A program made the translations under genes and the position numbers. From CAYYJR01 sp964472305 (GTDB taxonomy: Bacteria > Armatimonadota > Hebobacteria > CAIYQO01), in assembly GCA_964472305.1 (NCBI GenBank), contig CAYYJR010000007.1, positions 62,001 through 126,000 on the forward strand: 64,000 nucleotides of DNA. Direction: 5' to 3'. Shown here in pieces: positions 1 through 8,298 of this stretch. Each line of letters starts with the position of its first letter. Position 1 is the first letter of the stretch. The notes below the pieces were generated by a model. That model worked only from the letters and a program-made list of their open reading frames with translations, ran no database searches and was not told the DNA's origin.

Positions 1-966
1 GTGGTTGGCGATCTCATGGCCATTGCCGGCTATACGCACCCAACTGCTCCAACTGCCGGTGGAACCACCCACGAAAGGATACGCCGGCGCTTCGCCATCG
101 ATATTCGGGGTAGCTCCGGCGATGATGCCGAAGGTGGCCTTGAACCCGAAGGTATCCAGCAACGGCACGGCGACGTCGAGCTGGCTTTGCAACCCGTCGT
201 CAAAGGTGAAGGAGACCGCCGCGGCTTTGTTATCGAGGAATTTGGTGATTCCCAGCGTACTGCCGATCTCATTTCCGAGCAAAGACCGAACCATATATGT
301 CACCTCATTGGAATCAATCGCACTTGCAGGTTGCCCTGCCGCGCGCATTGACACTTTCAACTGGTATGTCACGGCCTGGGTGGGTTTCCACACCAGGGTG
401 GGTGATGTCGAATACGCATTCAGCGGCGTCCACGCGCTGGCGCCGTTTTGCGGCGTGCCCAGCCAGAATTGGAACTCAGGTGATGTGAATCCGCTGCCGT
501 TCGCGCGCAGGGTGATTGATGATCCCACCGGCTGTGGCGATGGCGGGGTGGCATCCAGCGTGATCGATATCGCCGTCGCGATGATATCGAAGCGCCGGCT
601 GTTGCTCACTTCATACGTCATGGCGCTGCCATTTTCTTTCACCCAAACCTCCAGGTAATATACGCCGGCGTTCGTCGGTTGCCAGTTGCAGGTGTTCGTC
701 CCACTGTACGGCGCCAGCTCCTGCCAGATGGTGCTGGTACCGACCAGCGTCCGCGCGCGGAAGCGGTACTGCACCGCCGTGCCGCCGACGGCGGTGGCGA
801 CCAGGGTGATCGTGCCGTTCACCGGTTGCGGCGATGCGACATTGGTGGTCAATCCCACTTGCGAAAGCGGGGCGGCTATGCTCAATGTTGGCGTTAAAAC
901 GGTCATCAACACAAAGAGCGTGCCCCACCAGAGAACATGCTGTGCCTTGCCATGCGTCTGCTGCAT
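1..966 (-). CDS. Secreted polysaccharide deacetylase with Ig-like N-terminal domains (3' end outside window)
   Basis: Reading the minus strand from an ATG at 966 gives 322 open codons to the window edge, so the C-terminus is missing. An AGGAG ribosome site lies about 5 nt upstream. Residues 1-32 form a signal peptide ending near SIAA. Residues 33-225 look like two related beta-sandwich (Ig or Y_Y_Y-like) units, each with a PQPVN/PQPVGSSITL strand and a late Tyr-x-Leu strand (VYYLEVWV, TYQLKVSM). From about 245 the NodB fold begins: FTFDDG (residues ~252-257) holds the catalytic and metal Asp pair, and GHEIANH at the edge is the start of the metal-binding H-x3-H motif. The family hydrolyses N- or O-acetyl groups on extracellular glycans such as peptidoglycan or chitin-type polymers. 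Substrate cannot be told from this fragment. No neighbour on the same strand helps. The family call is firm; the domain count upstream is an estimate. Confidence 0.85.
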   Translation of the reverse strand, partial: MQQTHGKAQHVLWWGTLFVLMTVLTPTLSIAAPLSQVGLTTNVASPQPVNGTITLVATAVGGTAVQYRFRARTLVGTSTIWQELAPYSGTNTCNWQPTNAGVYYLEVWVKENGSAMTYEVSNSRRFDIIATAISITLDATPPSPQPVGSSITLRANGSGFTSPEFQFWLGTPQNGASAWTPLNAYSTSPTLVWKPTQAVTYQLKVSMRAAGQPASAIDSNEVTYMVRSLLGNEIGSTLGITKFLDNKAAAVSFTFDDGLQSQLDVAVPLLDTFGFKATFGIIAGATPNIDGEAPAYPFVGGSTGSWSSWVRIAGNGHEIANH

Positions 967-1470
967 AACTCCTGCTCCTTCCCTGCAACGACAATAACGG
1001 ATGCCGATTCAACGGACTGCACAGTGATGACACGTCTTCGCGGGCGGCAATGTTGGCCGGAACTCTGTACGGCATCGCTTTGCATCGTCGTTGCTGTCAT
1101 CTCTCTGTCACGGTTACTGCTTAGCACAGTTCCCGCTTCTCACGGGTCTCTTTGGTGGAAATGCAGACCGCTGCCGCACAATGCTGTCGAGAAACGTCAC
1201 AGTGGCGACGCCAAGGGATGAGAAGGGAACCAATGAATCTACGGATAGTTGATGCCTGCGTGGAAATGTCGCGAGCATGGAACATCAGCCAAAACTACCT
1301 CGTGTCAGGCACGGCCTTCGTGCCGGCGTCGTGAAGTTCGTGCGCAGGTGTCCCCTGCCGGCAATCATACTGCGACAGGGATGATTCGTGACACTGTTGC
1401 CGGGGTTGAGACGTTATACTCGTATGGCGGAGCATTTCCGGTCGATCGGCACGCGGGGGAGGACAACGCG
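967..1470. other. Intergenic region between divergent genes
   Basis: About 500 bases with no convincing gene; short reading frames on both strands lack ribosome sites and recognisable protein composition. It must hold promoters for the deacetylase (leftwards) and the small gene at 1471 (rightwards). A TATACT hexamer at 1415-1420 could be the -10 box of the rightward promoter, but no well-spaced -35 box is visible. Confidence 0.5.
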
Positions 1471-1725
1471 ATGGCTTTGTATTATGCCATAACCTTCGAG
1501 GAAGGAACGTGGAAGCTGGTGACCAGCGGGGATGACCCCGAAGCAGTGTATGAACAGGCGGAAAATATACTCAGCGGACTCAACGAGGCGATGAGCGACG
1601 AAGATCCGATCAGCCTCTCGCCCGATGCCGAAGCGATGCTCAACAGCCTGCGCGTCGTGCCGGAGGTGACGGCACGCGACGTGTATCACGTGGTCTATAC
1701 CCCGGAGTTTGAGGAAGAGGATTGA
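1471..1725 (+). CDS. Small acidic hypothetical protein (84 aa)
   Basis: Starting at ATG 1471, with GAGGA about 7 nt upstream, this encodes 84 residues that begin MALYYAITFEEG and end in an acidic tail (EFEEED). The frame stays open further upstream, but that extension has the composition of non-coding DNA and lacks a ribosome site, so the short form is preferred. There is no signal peptide, membrane segment or cysteine motif. The middle (residues ~20-50) looks helical and rich in Asp and Glu. I do not recognise the family. It lies 108 nt upstream of the penicillin-binding protein gene, but the predicted promoter of that gene lies between them, so they need not be co-transcribed. It is probably a real cytoplasmic protein of unknown role. 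Confidence 0.6.
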   Translation: MALYYAITFEEGTWKLVTSGDDPEAVYEQAENILSGLNEAMSDEDPISLSPDAEAMLNSLRVVPEVTARDVYHVVYTPEFEEED

Positions 1726-1798
1726 GCGAGCGGCAGTATGAGGTGAGCCGTGAGGAACGGGGGTAGAGCCAATTCGCCGGCAGAACGTTGAGGTACCC

Positions 1799-1827
1799 TT
1801 GACGGAAAGCGAAAAAGCGGGTATCAC
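1799..1827 (+). promoter_or_regulatory. Predicted promoter giving a leaderless mRNA
   Basis: TTGACG at 1799-1804 and TATCAC at 1822-1827 are separated by 17 nt. The ATG at 1834 begins 7 nt after the -10 box, which is where transcription would start. No Shine-Dalgarno sequence precedes the ATG, which fits leaderless translation. Confidence 0.5.
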
Positions 1828-1833
1828 TTGGGC

Positions 1834-3264
1834 ATGGATGTCGATGTGCAGCGACGGATTCGCCGTTTTTTCGGCCTGGTGATCCTCCTGTTTCTGACGC
1901 TGGTCGGGTGGCAGTCGTATTGGCACCTGGTGAAAAGCGATTGGTTGCTGGCACAGCAATCGAATCGCCGGCTGGCGCGCGCGGAGCGCAACACCCCTCG
2001 CGGCACCATTTATGACCGCGCCGGCGCCCGCCTGGCGTGGACGGAAAACGGCGTTCGCCATTATAAAGACCCGATCGCGACCGCCGCGGTCCTGGGATAT
2101 CTGGACCCGGTGTATGGGCGGACCGGCGTGGAAGGTGAGTGGGATAACGAACTGGCCGGGTTGACGCGCACCACAAACACCCGTGAAGTGCGGCGTATAC
2201 TGCGGAACGAGAAATCGCAAGGGAAAGATCTGGCGCTGACGCTGGATTTCGCGTTGCAAGCGATGGCGCGGAAAGCGCTGGGCACTCGGCGCGGGGCTGT
2301 GGTGATGCTCGATCCCGCCACCGGCGGCATCCTGGCGCTGGCTACCAATCCGACGTTCAATCCATTGCGCATTGCCAAAGATTTCCCCGCGCTGACCGCC
2401 AACGATACGGGTGGACTGCGCAATCGCGCGGTGCAGGACCTGTACCCCCCTGGCTCGACGATGAAGGTGGTGACCACCGCCGCCGCGCTGATGCACGGCA
2501 TTGCGCCGGACACGCGGTACACCTGTCCCGGCACATCGCGCGTGTTCGGCGTCACGGTGACCGACTACCATGGCGAGACGCACGGCGAGGTGGATATGCC
2601 GCAGGCGCTGGCGGAATCGTGCAATAACTATTTTGCGCGCACCGCGGTAGCGGTGGGAGCGCAGAATTTCATCGAGACCGCGGAGGCGTTCGGCTTTGGC
2701 AAGGCATGGTGGACGCAACTGCCCGATCCACGCATGCTGCCATTGCACCTGGTGCAAAGCTCGCTGGCGCCCGATCCGCGCCGCGGCATCGTGGAAGGTG
2801 AACTGGCTCACATGGGGTTCGGCCAGTCCACCGTGGTTGTCACGCCCCTGCAAATGGCGATTATCGCCGCGGGGGTGGCCAATGACGGCACCCCACTGGC
2901 GCCGTACCTGGTGGCGGAAGTACGGAACAAGGGTGTGGTGGAGCAGCAGTTCGCTTCGACGCCCATCGGCTACCCGCTCAGTCGGGAAGCCGCCGTCACC
3001 CTCGCGGAGATGATGCGCGGGGTGGTGACGCACGGCACCGGGACGGGCGCGCAGGTGCCCGGCCTGACCGTCTACGGCAAGACGGGCACCGCGCAGCAGA
3101 CGGGTGGCAACGATCACGCCTGGTTTATCGGATTTGCCGCACGCGAGCGCTACGGCGTGGCGGAGAAGGTCGCATTCGCGGTGCTTATCGAACGCGGGGG
3201 CACCGGCGGGCGCGTGGCCGTGCCTGTCGCCCGCCAACTCCTCACGCGCTGGGCCGCGGAGTAG
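1834..3264 (+). CDS. Penicillin-binding protein 2 / PbpA-like peptidoglycan transpeptidase
   Basis: A 476-residue class B penicillin-binding protein that crosslinks peptidoglycan stem peptides outside the membrane. One N-terminal transmembrane anchor (residues ~12-32, LVILLFLTLVGW) precedes a short dimerisation region with the usual RGTIYDRAG motif near residue 57. The transpeptidase domain carries the full active site: SxxK as STMK (Ser208), SxN as SCN (Ser262) and KTG (Lys416, in YGKTGTAQQ). It is shorter than FtsI or PBP2 of proteobacteria (about 580-630 aa) and most like the PbpA group of Actinobacteria, which pairs with an FtsW/RodA glycosyltransferase; no such partner lies in this window. 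A TTG codon at 1828 is in frame, but it would sit directly on the predicted -10 box, so ATG 1834 is preferred. The gene ends 3 nt from the convergent oxidoreductase gene. Confidence 0.9.
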   Translation: MDVDVQRRIRRFFGLVILLFLTLVGWQSYWHLVKSDWLLAQQSNRRLARAERNTPRGTIYDRAGARLAWTENGVRHYKDPIATAAVLGYLDPVYGRTGVEGEWDNELAGLTRTTNTREVRRILRNEKSQGKDLALTLDFALQAMARKALGTRRGAVVMLDPATGGILALATNPTFNPLRIAKDFPALTANDTGGLRNRAVQDLYPPGSTMKVVTTAAALMHGIAPDTRYTCPGTSRVFGVTVTDYHGETHGEVDMPQALAESCNNYFARTAVAVGAQNFIETAEAFGFGKAWWTQLPDPRMLPLHLVQSSLAPDPRRGIVEGELAHMGFGQSTVVVTPLQMAIIAAGVANDGTPLAPYLVAEVRNKGVVEQQFASTPIGYPLSREAAVTLAEMMRGVVTHGTGTGAQVPGLTVYGKTGTAQQTGGNDHAWFIGFAARERYGVAEKVAFAVLIERGGTGGRVAVPVARQLLTRWAAE

Positions 3265-3267
3265 GGA

Positions 3268-4278
3268 TTATCCCGGCAGTAACGCCACCTTTTCCGCCTG
3301 GCGCTGCGCCAGCAAATCGAATCCGATCTGGAATTCACGCATCAACAGCGTATGGGTGATCCAATCCTCCAGCCGCACGTCACGCGTTTCGATCATCTGC
3401 ACCAATCGCGCCTGGGCGCGGCCTTCACGGGCGCCCACGCTCTTCACGTTGGGTCGATTCATCTGGTCCTGGCGATAGGGGTTGGATTTTGGCGCCACGC
3501 CATATACGCACACTTGCCCGCGCGTGCCGGCCAGCGTGATGGCGGTGTCGAGCGCCTCGGGAGAACCGACCGCTTCGATCACCAATTCAAAGCCACCCGA
3601 CCGCAGCATGCGAGCCACCTCGGGGGTGTAGCTGGTGCCGGCGATGTAGCCATCGCAGTGGCTGACCATGGCGAAGCGCGACGCATGCGACATGCTGCGT
3701 CCGAAGGCGAACACCGGGGCGGCGTCAAGCAGGCGGGCGAACATGGCGAAGGATTGCGCCACCGGGCCTGAACCGACCACGGCGACGGACAAGCCTTCCC
3801 GCACGCCGCAGGTGGTGACACAGTCCAGCGTTTCCATCAGGGTGATCATGCCCGACGCCAGCGACGGCTCCACGTTCACGAGCAATTTTTGCTGATCGTG
3901 CGGGAGTGTTTCCGGACCGTAGCGCAGCCCCTGGCGCGCCCATTCATCGGTGACCAATCCGTATTCGGCGAAGCCACCCCAGCAACTGCGGCCCGGCGAC
4001 GGTACGTGATGGTCGGACAGCCGTTGGCGAAAGACGCGGTCGCCGGGTTTGAAGTTCTTCACCTTCGCGCCCACCGATACCACCGTGCTGATGGACTCGT
4101 GACCCAGCACAATCGGGAAGGTACCGGGCAAGAATTCGTTCGTCATCAATTTGTGATCAGTCGAATTGCAAATCGCACAGGCATCCAGTTTAACCAGCGC
4201 GTCGTATTCGCTGGGGGTCGGTATCTCCAACTCGCCCAGGGTCAGCTTACCCGGGGTGAGCGCCATTACTGCCTTCAT
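3268..4278 (-). CDS. Zinc-dependent alcohol dehydrogenase-family oxidoreductase (MDR superfamily)
   Basis: This 336-residue protein is a medium-chain dehydrogenase/reductase. The N-terminal catalytic domain has the zinc ligands of the family: Cys near residue 37 in CAICNSTDHK and His-Glu in VLGHE near 68. The four-cysteine structural zinc loop of classical alcohol dehydrogenases is absent, as in many sugar- or polyol-acting relatives. The Rossmann domain contains VVGSGPVAQ, a GxGxxA-type NAD(P)-binding turn, near residue 167. Such enzymes oxidise alcohols, polyols or sugar alcohols; the substrate cannot be read from sequence. It stands alone, convergent with the penicillin-binding protein gene with a 3-nt gap and no terminator between them. 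The start is ATG 4278, preceded by AAGGAG (CCAAGGAGTCACTG ahead of the start). Confidence 0.85.
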   Translation of the reverse strand: MKAVMALTPGKLTLGELEIPTPSEYDALVKLDACAICNSTDHKLMTNEFLPGTFPIVLGHESISTVVSVGAKVKNFKPGDRVFRQRLSDHHVPSPGRSCWGGFAEYGLVTDEWARQGLRYGPETLPHDQQKLLVNVEPSLASGMITLMETLDCVTTCGVREGLSVAVVGSGPVAQSFAMFARLLDAAPVFAFGRSMSHASRFAMVSHCDGYIAGTSYTPEVARMLRSGGFELVIEAVGSPEALDTAITLAGTRGQVCVYGVAPKSNPYRQDQMNRPNVKSVGAREGRAQARLVQMIETRDVRLEDWITHTLLMREFQIGFDLLAQRQAEKVALLPG

Positions 4279-5261
4279 CAGTGACTCCTTGGAGCATCAA
4301 AGGTCGGGTACTGGTACCGGCGCGGCTCAGCGTGCAGTCTGCCCGGCGTCTCGATCTCCGCGTGAATAGTTTCCGGCAACAGGTTTGCGCGGAGCAGGCG
4401 ACGATGGCGGCCGTGCTCCTGCGCACGGTGGAACACCCGCATGCCCATCGCATTGCCTGCGGCAGGCGCGAACAACCTGTCCAGGTTCATTGCGAACACC
4501 CGTGGACCGGTGTGGTGCTGTGTGTCATCTTGCCTGATTGCCGCCGTTGTGTGTAGTGTCATTGGTAAGCTGTAAACCGAGCATGCATTTCGGTGTTCTC
4601 CTTATTCGACCAGCACATTTATCCCTCCTGCCGCGATGCGTGAGAAAATGTTGCGCAGGCGGGTGCGCTCAGCCGTGTGACATGGAGAAAGATACGACCG
4701 ACGTGATGCCCATCGCCCGATGCTCCCCGGAGGAGGCGTGTCGCCGCGTATTTACCAATCCCGATGGCGTATGCCGAGATCGCCTTGTCGCATCCGGCGC
4801 CTGGGCGAAACCGTGACCGTCCGCCGGCGTTACCGGCATTTTAATAATTATTTTATCTCACTACGGTGGATTGTTCCGACAGGTTTTGGCAGGAAAGTTA
4901 AGATCGGAAGGGGAAATGACGAAGTAGAACACAAGAGGAGCGATTTACGTCGTCAGTCACAGTGAAGAGCAAAATCAGAACGAAGCGCACGGTTTTCGGT
5001 CAAATACCGGGAGTTTGACACCAAATGTTACGTCATTCTGCAAGATCTGAATACGTGTGCGGGCAAGCCGCCATCTGTGGGAACACAGCGCCACCGTTTC
5101 TTTTGCTTCCTGTGGTAAAGTGCGAATCATCAGCACAGAGGTGTGTTTCACTTTCCGTTCGCGGGTATGATTTGAGTACACCTGTTGTAGAGTGCCCGAT
5201 CAGGCAAAGGCTCGCAGGAGATGGGATATGATGTCAGTAGCGACAGAGAGGAGGGAGAGGC
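4279..5261. other. Gene-poor region upstream of clpC
   Basis: Nearly 1 kb without a supportable gene. A 94-codon minus-strand frame ending at 4278 and a 92-codon plus-strand frame at 4538 match nothing I recognise and have odd composition. An A+T-rich patch lies near 4840-4860. At 4999-5019 there is an inverted repeat (separate entry). A TATGAT hexamer at 5166-5171, about 95 nt upstream of clpC, could be its -10 box, but the -35 position is poor. An untranslated RNA or a decayed gene is possible; nothing shows it directly. Confidence 0.5.
4999..5019. promoter_or_regulatory. Inverted repeat GTCAAA-N9-TTTGAC, candidate operator upstream of clpC
   Basis: The left arm, extended by one base, is GGTCAAA, identical to the heptad bound by the CtsR heat-shock repressor of Firmicutes. 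CtsR sites are direct heptad repeats, whereas these arms are inverted, so another regulator is equally likely. TTGACA (5015-5020), a perfect -35 hexamer, overlaps the right arm, but I see no good -10 box at the right spacing. Confidence 0.35.
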
Positions 5262-7799
5262 ATGCCTGAAGGCGATATGTGGCAACGCTTTACCAACCCG
5301 GCCACCAGGGTTATACAGTTCGCGCAGGAGGAAGCCAGGCGGCAAGGAATGAACGTCGTCGGCACGGAGCATATCCTGTTAGGATTGGTCCGTGAAGGCG
5401 AAGGCGTCGCCGCGCGTGTGCTGGAACGACTGGGCGTGAGCTTGGGTCGCGTGCGTTCGGAATTGAATCGTCAGGTGGGCGCCTCCGAGGGACATTCGGT
5501 GGGATCCACCCGGTTGACATTAAGTCCAAAAGCGAAAAAGACCCTGGAATACGCGTTGCAGGAAGCTCGTGACTTGAATCCCAAGCTGGGCTTGCTGGAC
5601 TTCGTCGATACTGAACACCTCCTGTTGGGCCTCATTCGCGAGGGATCCAGTTCCGGCAGCAAGGCGGTGCGCCTGCTGGAGGGGCTGGGGGTTGACCTGG
5701 AGCGCGTACGCAAGGAAGTGATGAATTATCTGGGCGGTTCACCGACGGTGACGCCGGCCACGCGCCAGCGCAGCAGCACCCCGGTGCTGGATGCTTTTGG
5801 TCGCGATCTGACCAAGATGGCCAATGAAAACGGACTCGATCCCGTCATCGGGCGCGAGAAGGAGATCCAGCGGGTTGTGCAGATTTTAAGCCGTCGCACG
5901 AAGAACAATCCGGTGCTGATCGGTGAGCCGGGCGTGGGCAAAACCGCGATTGTGGAAGGATTGGCCCAGCGCATCATGCAGAAGGATGTGCCGGAAACGC
6001 TGTTCGATAAGCGCGTGGTGTCGTTGGACCTGGCAGGTCTGGTGGCCGGCACCAAGTATCGCGGCGAGTTCGAAGAGCGCATGAAACGCGTCACCGATGA
6101 GATCCGCAAGAGTGCGGGAGAGATCATCCTCTTTGTCGATGAATTGCATACCGTCGTCGGAGCCGGCGCCGCCGAAGGCGCCATCGACGCGTCCAATATT
6201 TTGAAGCCGGCACTGTCGCGCGGCGAACTGCAGTGCATTGGGGCGACCACTCTGAACGAATTCAAGAAATACATCGAAAAGGATCCGGCGCTGGAGCGCC
6301 GCTTCCAGCCGGTGCAGGTCGCCGAGCCCAGCGTGGACGAATCGATCAGCATCCTGCGCGGCCTGCGCTCACGCTATGAGGATCATCATCAGGTGAAGAT
6401 CACCGATGATGCCCTGGTGGTGGCGGCGCGGCTGTCGGATCGCTACATCACCGACCGGTTCCTGCCGGACAAGGCGATCGACGTGATGGACGAAGCGTCG
6501 TCTCGCGTGCGCCTGGAGGCGTCGGTGGTGCCGCCCGATCTGCGCACGGTGCGCCAGGACCTGGAGCAGGTGACGCAGGAACTGCAGAACGTGCTGAGTG
6601 CCAGTCCGTATGAGCGCGATTATGACCGCGGTTTCGAACTGCGGGAGCGGCGCGAAGAACTGAAAAAGCGCGCGCAGGACCTGGAAGAACAATGGAAGCG
6701 CGCACGCGGCAACGCCCGCACCGTGGTGAGCGAAGAGGATATCGCGGAAGTGGTATCCATCTGGACCGGCGTGCCGGTACGCAAATTGACCACTGACGAG
6801 ACGACGCGCCTGCTGACCATGGAAGGACATCTGCATGAACGGGTGATCGGTCAGGAAGAAGCGATTATGGCGGTGGCTCGCGCGGTGCGGCGCGGACGCG
6901 CCGGATTGAAAGATCCGAAACGTCCCACCGGCTCGTTCATCTTCCTCGGTCCCACCGGGGTGGGGAAGACCGAGCTGGCACGCGCGCTGGCGGAATTCCT
7001 CTTCGGCACCGAAGATGCGCTGGTGCGCATCGACATGTCGGAGTATATGGAACGCTTCGCGGTGTCGCGATTGGTGGGCGCCCCGCCGGGATATGTCGGG
7101 TATGACGAAGGCGGCCAGTTGACCGAGCGCGTGCGCCGTCGGCCTTATTCGGTGGTGCTGCTGGACGAGATCGAAAAGGCGCATCCCGAGGTGTTCAACC
7201 TGCTGCTGCAGGTGCTGGAAGATGGCCGGCTGACCGACAGCCAGGGGCACACGGTCGATTTTCGCAACACGGTAATCGTGATGACATCCAACATCGGCAC
7301 CAGTTCGATGGACCTGGGCCGCGGCGTGGGGTTCATGTCCGATGCCGACCAGCAGGAACAGACAAACTACGAGCGGATGCGGGACTTCATCCTGGAACGC
7401 TTCAAGCAGACGTTTCGTCCGGAGTTTCTCAACCGTATCGACGATACCATCGTTTTCCGCCCGCTGACGCGGGAACAGATCGCGAAAATCGTACACCTGT
7501 TCCTCGACCGGGTGCGGAAGTCACTGCAGAGCCAGGGTATGGATGTGATCGTCAGCGAAGAGGTGGTGGCCAAGTTCGCCGCCGATGGCTTCGATCCCAC
7601 GCTGGGTGCGCGTCCGTTGCGCCGCGTGATTCAGCACGAGATGGAAGACCCGATGGCCGAGGAAGTGCTGCACGGTAAATTCCGCGAAGGCGATACCATC
7701 CATGTCGAGCTGCAGGATGGCAAGATCGTCTTCAGCAAGGCAGTGCATCTGCCCGAGCTGCCGTCGCCGGAGCCCATCGGTCTGTCTACCGCCAATTAG
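5262..7799 (+). CDS. clpC: ATP-dependent Clp protease ATP-binding subunit ClpC
   Basis: This 845-residue AAA+ unfoldase feeds proteins to the ClpP peptidase in the cytoplasm. Domains in order: a double Clp N-domain (residues ~1-145, with FTNPATRVIQFAQEEA and the GTEHILLGL / DTEHLLLGL repeat pair); AAA-1 with Walker A GEPGVGKT (~222) and Walker B ILFVDELH; a middle coiled region (~410-480); AAA-2 with GPTGVGKTELA (~570), VVLLDEIEKAHP and the sensor region FRPEFLNRID; and the C-terminal small domain with LGARPLRRVIQ. The double N-domain and coiled middle region favour ClpC over ClpA or ClpB. GGAGGGAG lies just upstream of ATG 5262. Firmicutes-style partners (ctsR, mcsA, mcsB) and clpP are absent here, so ClpC stands alone, followed by a terminator-like hairpin. 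Confidence 0.95.
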   Translation: MPEGDMWQRFTNPATRVIQFAQEEARRQGMNVVGTEHILLGLVREGEGVAARVLERLGVSLGRVRSELNRQVGASEGHSVGSTRLTLSPKAKKTLEYALQEARDLNPKLGLLDFVDTEHLLLGLIREGSSSGSKAVRLLEGLGVDLERVRKEVMNYLGGSPTVTPATRQRSSTPVLDAFGRDLTKMANENGLDPVIGREKEIQRVVQILSRRTKNNPVLIGEPGVGKTAIVEGLAQRIMQKDVPETLFDKRVVSLDLAGLVAGTKYRGEFEERMKRVTDEIRKSAGEIILFVDELHTVVGAGAAEGAIDASNILKPALSRGELQCIGATTLNEFKKYIEKDPALERRFQPVQVAEPSVDESISILRGLRSRYEDHHQVKITDDALVVAARLSDRYITDRFLPDKAIDVMDEASSRVRLEASVVPPDLRTVRQDLEQVTQELQNVLSASPYERDYDRGFELRERREELKKRAQDLEEQWKRARGNARTVVSEEDIAEVVSIWTGVPVRKLTTDETTRLLTMEGHLHERVIGQEEAIMAVARAVRRGRAGLKDPKRPTGSFIFLGPTGVGKTELARALAEFLFGTEDALVRIDMSEYMERFAVSRLVGAPPGYVGYDEGGQLTERVRRRPYSVVLLDEIEKAHPEVFNLLLQVLEDGRLTDSQGHTVDFRNTVIVMTSNIGTSSMDLGRGVGFMSDADQQEQTNYERMRDFILERFKQTFRPEFLNRIDDTIVFRPLTREQIAKIVHLFLDRVRKSLQSQGMDVIVSEEVVAKFAADGFDPTLGARPLRRVIQHEMEDPMAEEVLHGKFREGDTIHVELQDGKIVFSKAVHLPELPSPEPIGLSTAN

Positions 7800-7821
7800 T
7801 CGGCGGGAATATGCAGCAAAC

Positions 7822-7853
7822 GCGGGGAGCGGGACTTCGGTCTCGCTCCCCGC
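7822..7853 (+). terminator. Strong hairpin with UUCG tetraloop after clpC
   Basis: Fourteen base pairs (one G-U) close on a C(UUCG)G tetraloop, a very stable combination. It begins 22 nt after the clpC stop. There is no clear T-run behind it, so it may end transcription inefficiently or stabilise the 3' end of the mRNA. Confidence 0.6.
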
Positions 7854-7923
7854 TGCGTGTGCCGGTTACACGACATCGCCTTGCTTGTCGTGCCCGTGCC
7901 GGTCGAACGAGGCGCGTGCTGCC

Positions 7924-7929
7924 TATAAT
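7924..7929 (+). promoter_or_regulatory. -10 box (TATAAT) of the small secreted protein gene
   Basis: A perfect TATAAT, 42 nt upstream of the start codon at 7972. The -35 region is not recognisable. Confidence 0.45.
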
Positions 7930-7971
7930 ATTGTTGGCTCGCGAAACGCGAGTGGACGAAGGGAGTGCGTG

Positions 7972-8217
7972 ATGAAGAAAATATTCCTGGCCGGTCTGTT
8001 GACGGCGGTGGCGGTGGTCGGATTGGCGTTGCCGGCCGCGGCGCAAAACGTGCCAGACGTGCGCAATTTGCGCGCGTTTACACCCGAGACGCGCTATATG
8101 TCGCTGGAGGGGTATCTGCGCTGGCAACTGTATATGGAAACGAGCGCATGGATTACGTATCGCGAGGCGATTGCTCTGGTGAATACCCAGACGGGCGGCG
8201 TCGCGTCGCTCCGGTAA
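7972..8217 (+). CDS. Small secreted hypothetical protein (81 aa)
   Basis: A clear signal peptide opens the protein: MKK followed by a hydrophobic run and the cleavage motif ALPAAAQ (residues ~18-25), giving a mature chain of about 56 residues. The mature part (NVPDVRNLRAFTPETRYMSLEGYLRWQLYMETSAWITYREA) is rich in aromatic and charged residues and probably helical. It has no cysteines, so it is neither a lipoprotein nor a disulfide-bonded protein. The start is ATG 7972 behind GGGAG at a spacing of about 6 nt; the frame stays open upstream but lacks coding character. I do not recognise the family. It sits between clpC and the convergent two-component operon and has its own -10 box. Confidence 0.65.
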   Translation: MKKIFLAGLLTAVAVVGLALPAAAQNVPDVRNLRAFTPETRYMSLEGYLRWQLYMETSAWITYREAIALVNTQTGGVASLR

Positions 8218-8298
8218 CGGTGACGCCGCGGTGTGACGCCGGATGATACTGAACATCGTTATACCAGGCGAAACGGGTGTCATCCCGTCTGTCTGGGC

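Noticed and set aside
5..658. 217-codon plus-strand frame at the left edge
   Set aside because: It is the antisense shadow of the polysaccharide deacetylase, whose motifs FTFDDG and GHEIANH are read on the minus strand with a signal peptide and ribosome site.
1414..3237. 607-codon minus-strand frame opposite the penicillin-binding protein
   Set aside because: His/Arg/Gln-rich shadow protein with no family motif; the plus strand has all transpeptidase motifs.
4278..4562. 94-codon minus-strand frame just upstream of the alcohol dehydrogenase gene
   Set aside because: No recognisable domain or ribosome site. A decayed gene is possible but nothing supports it.
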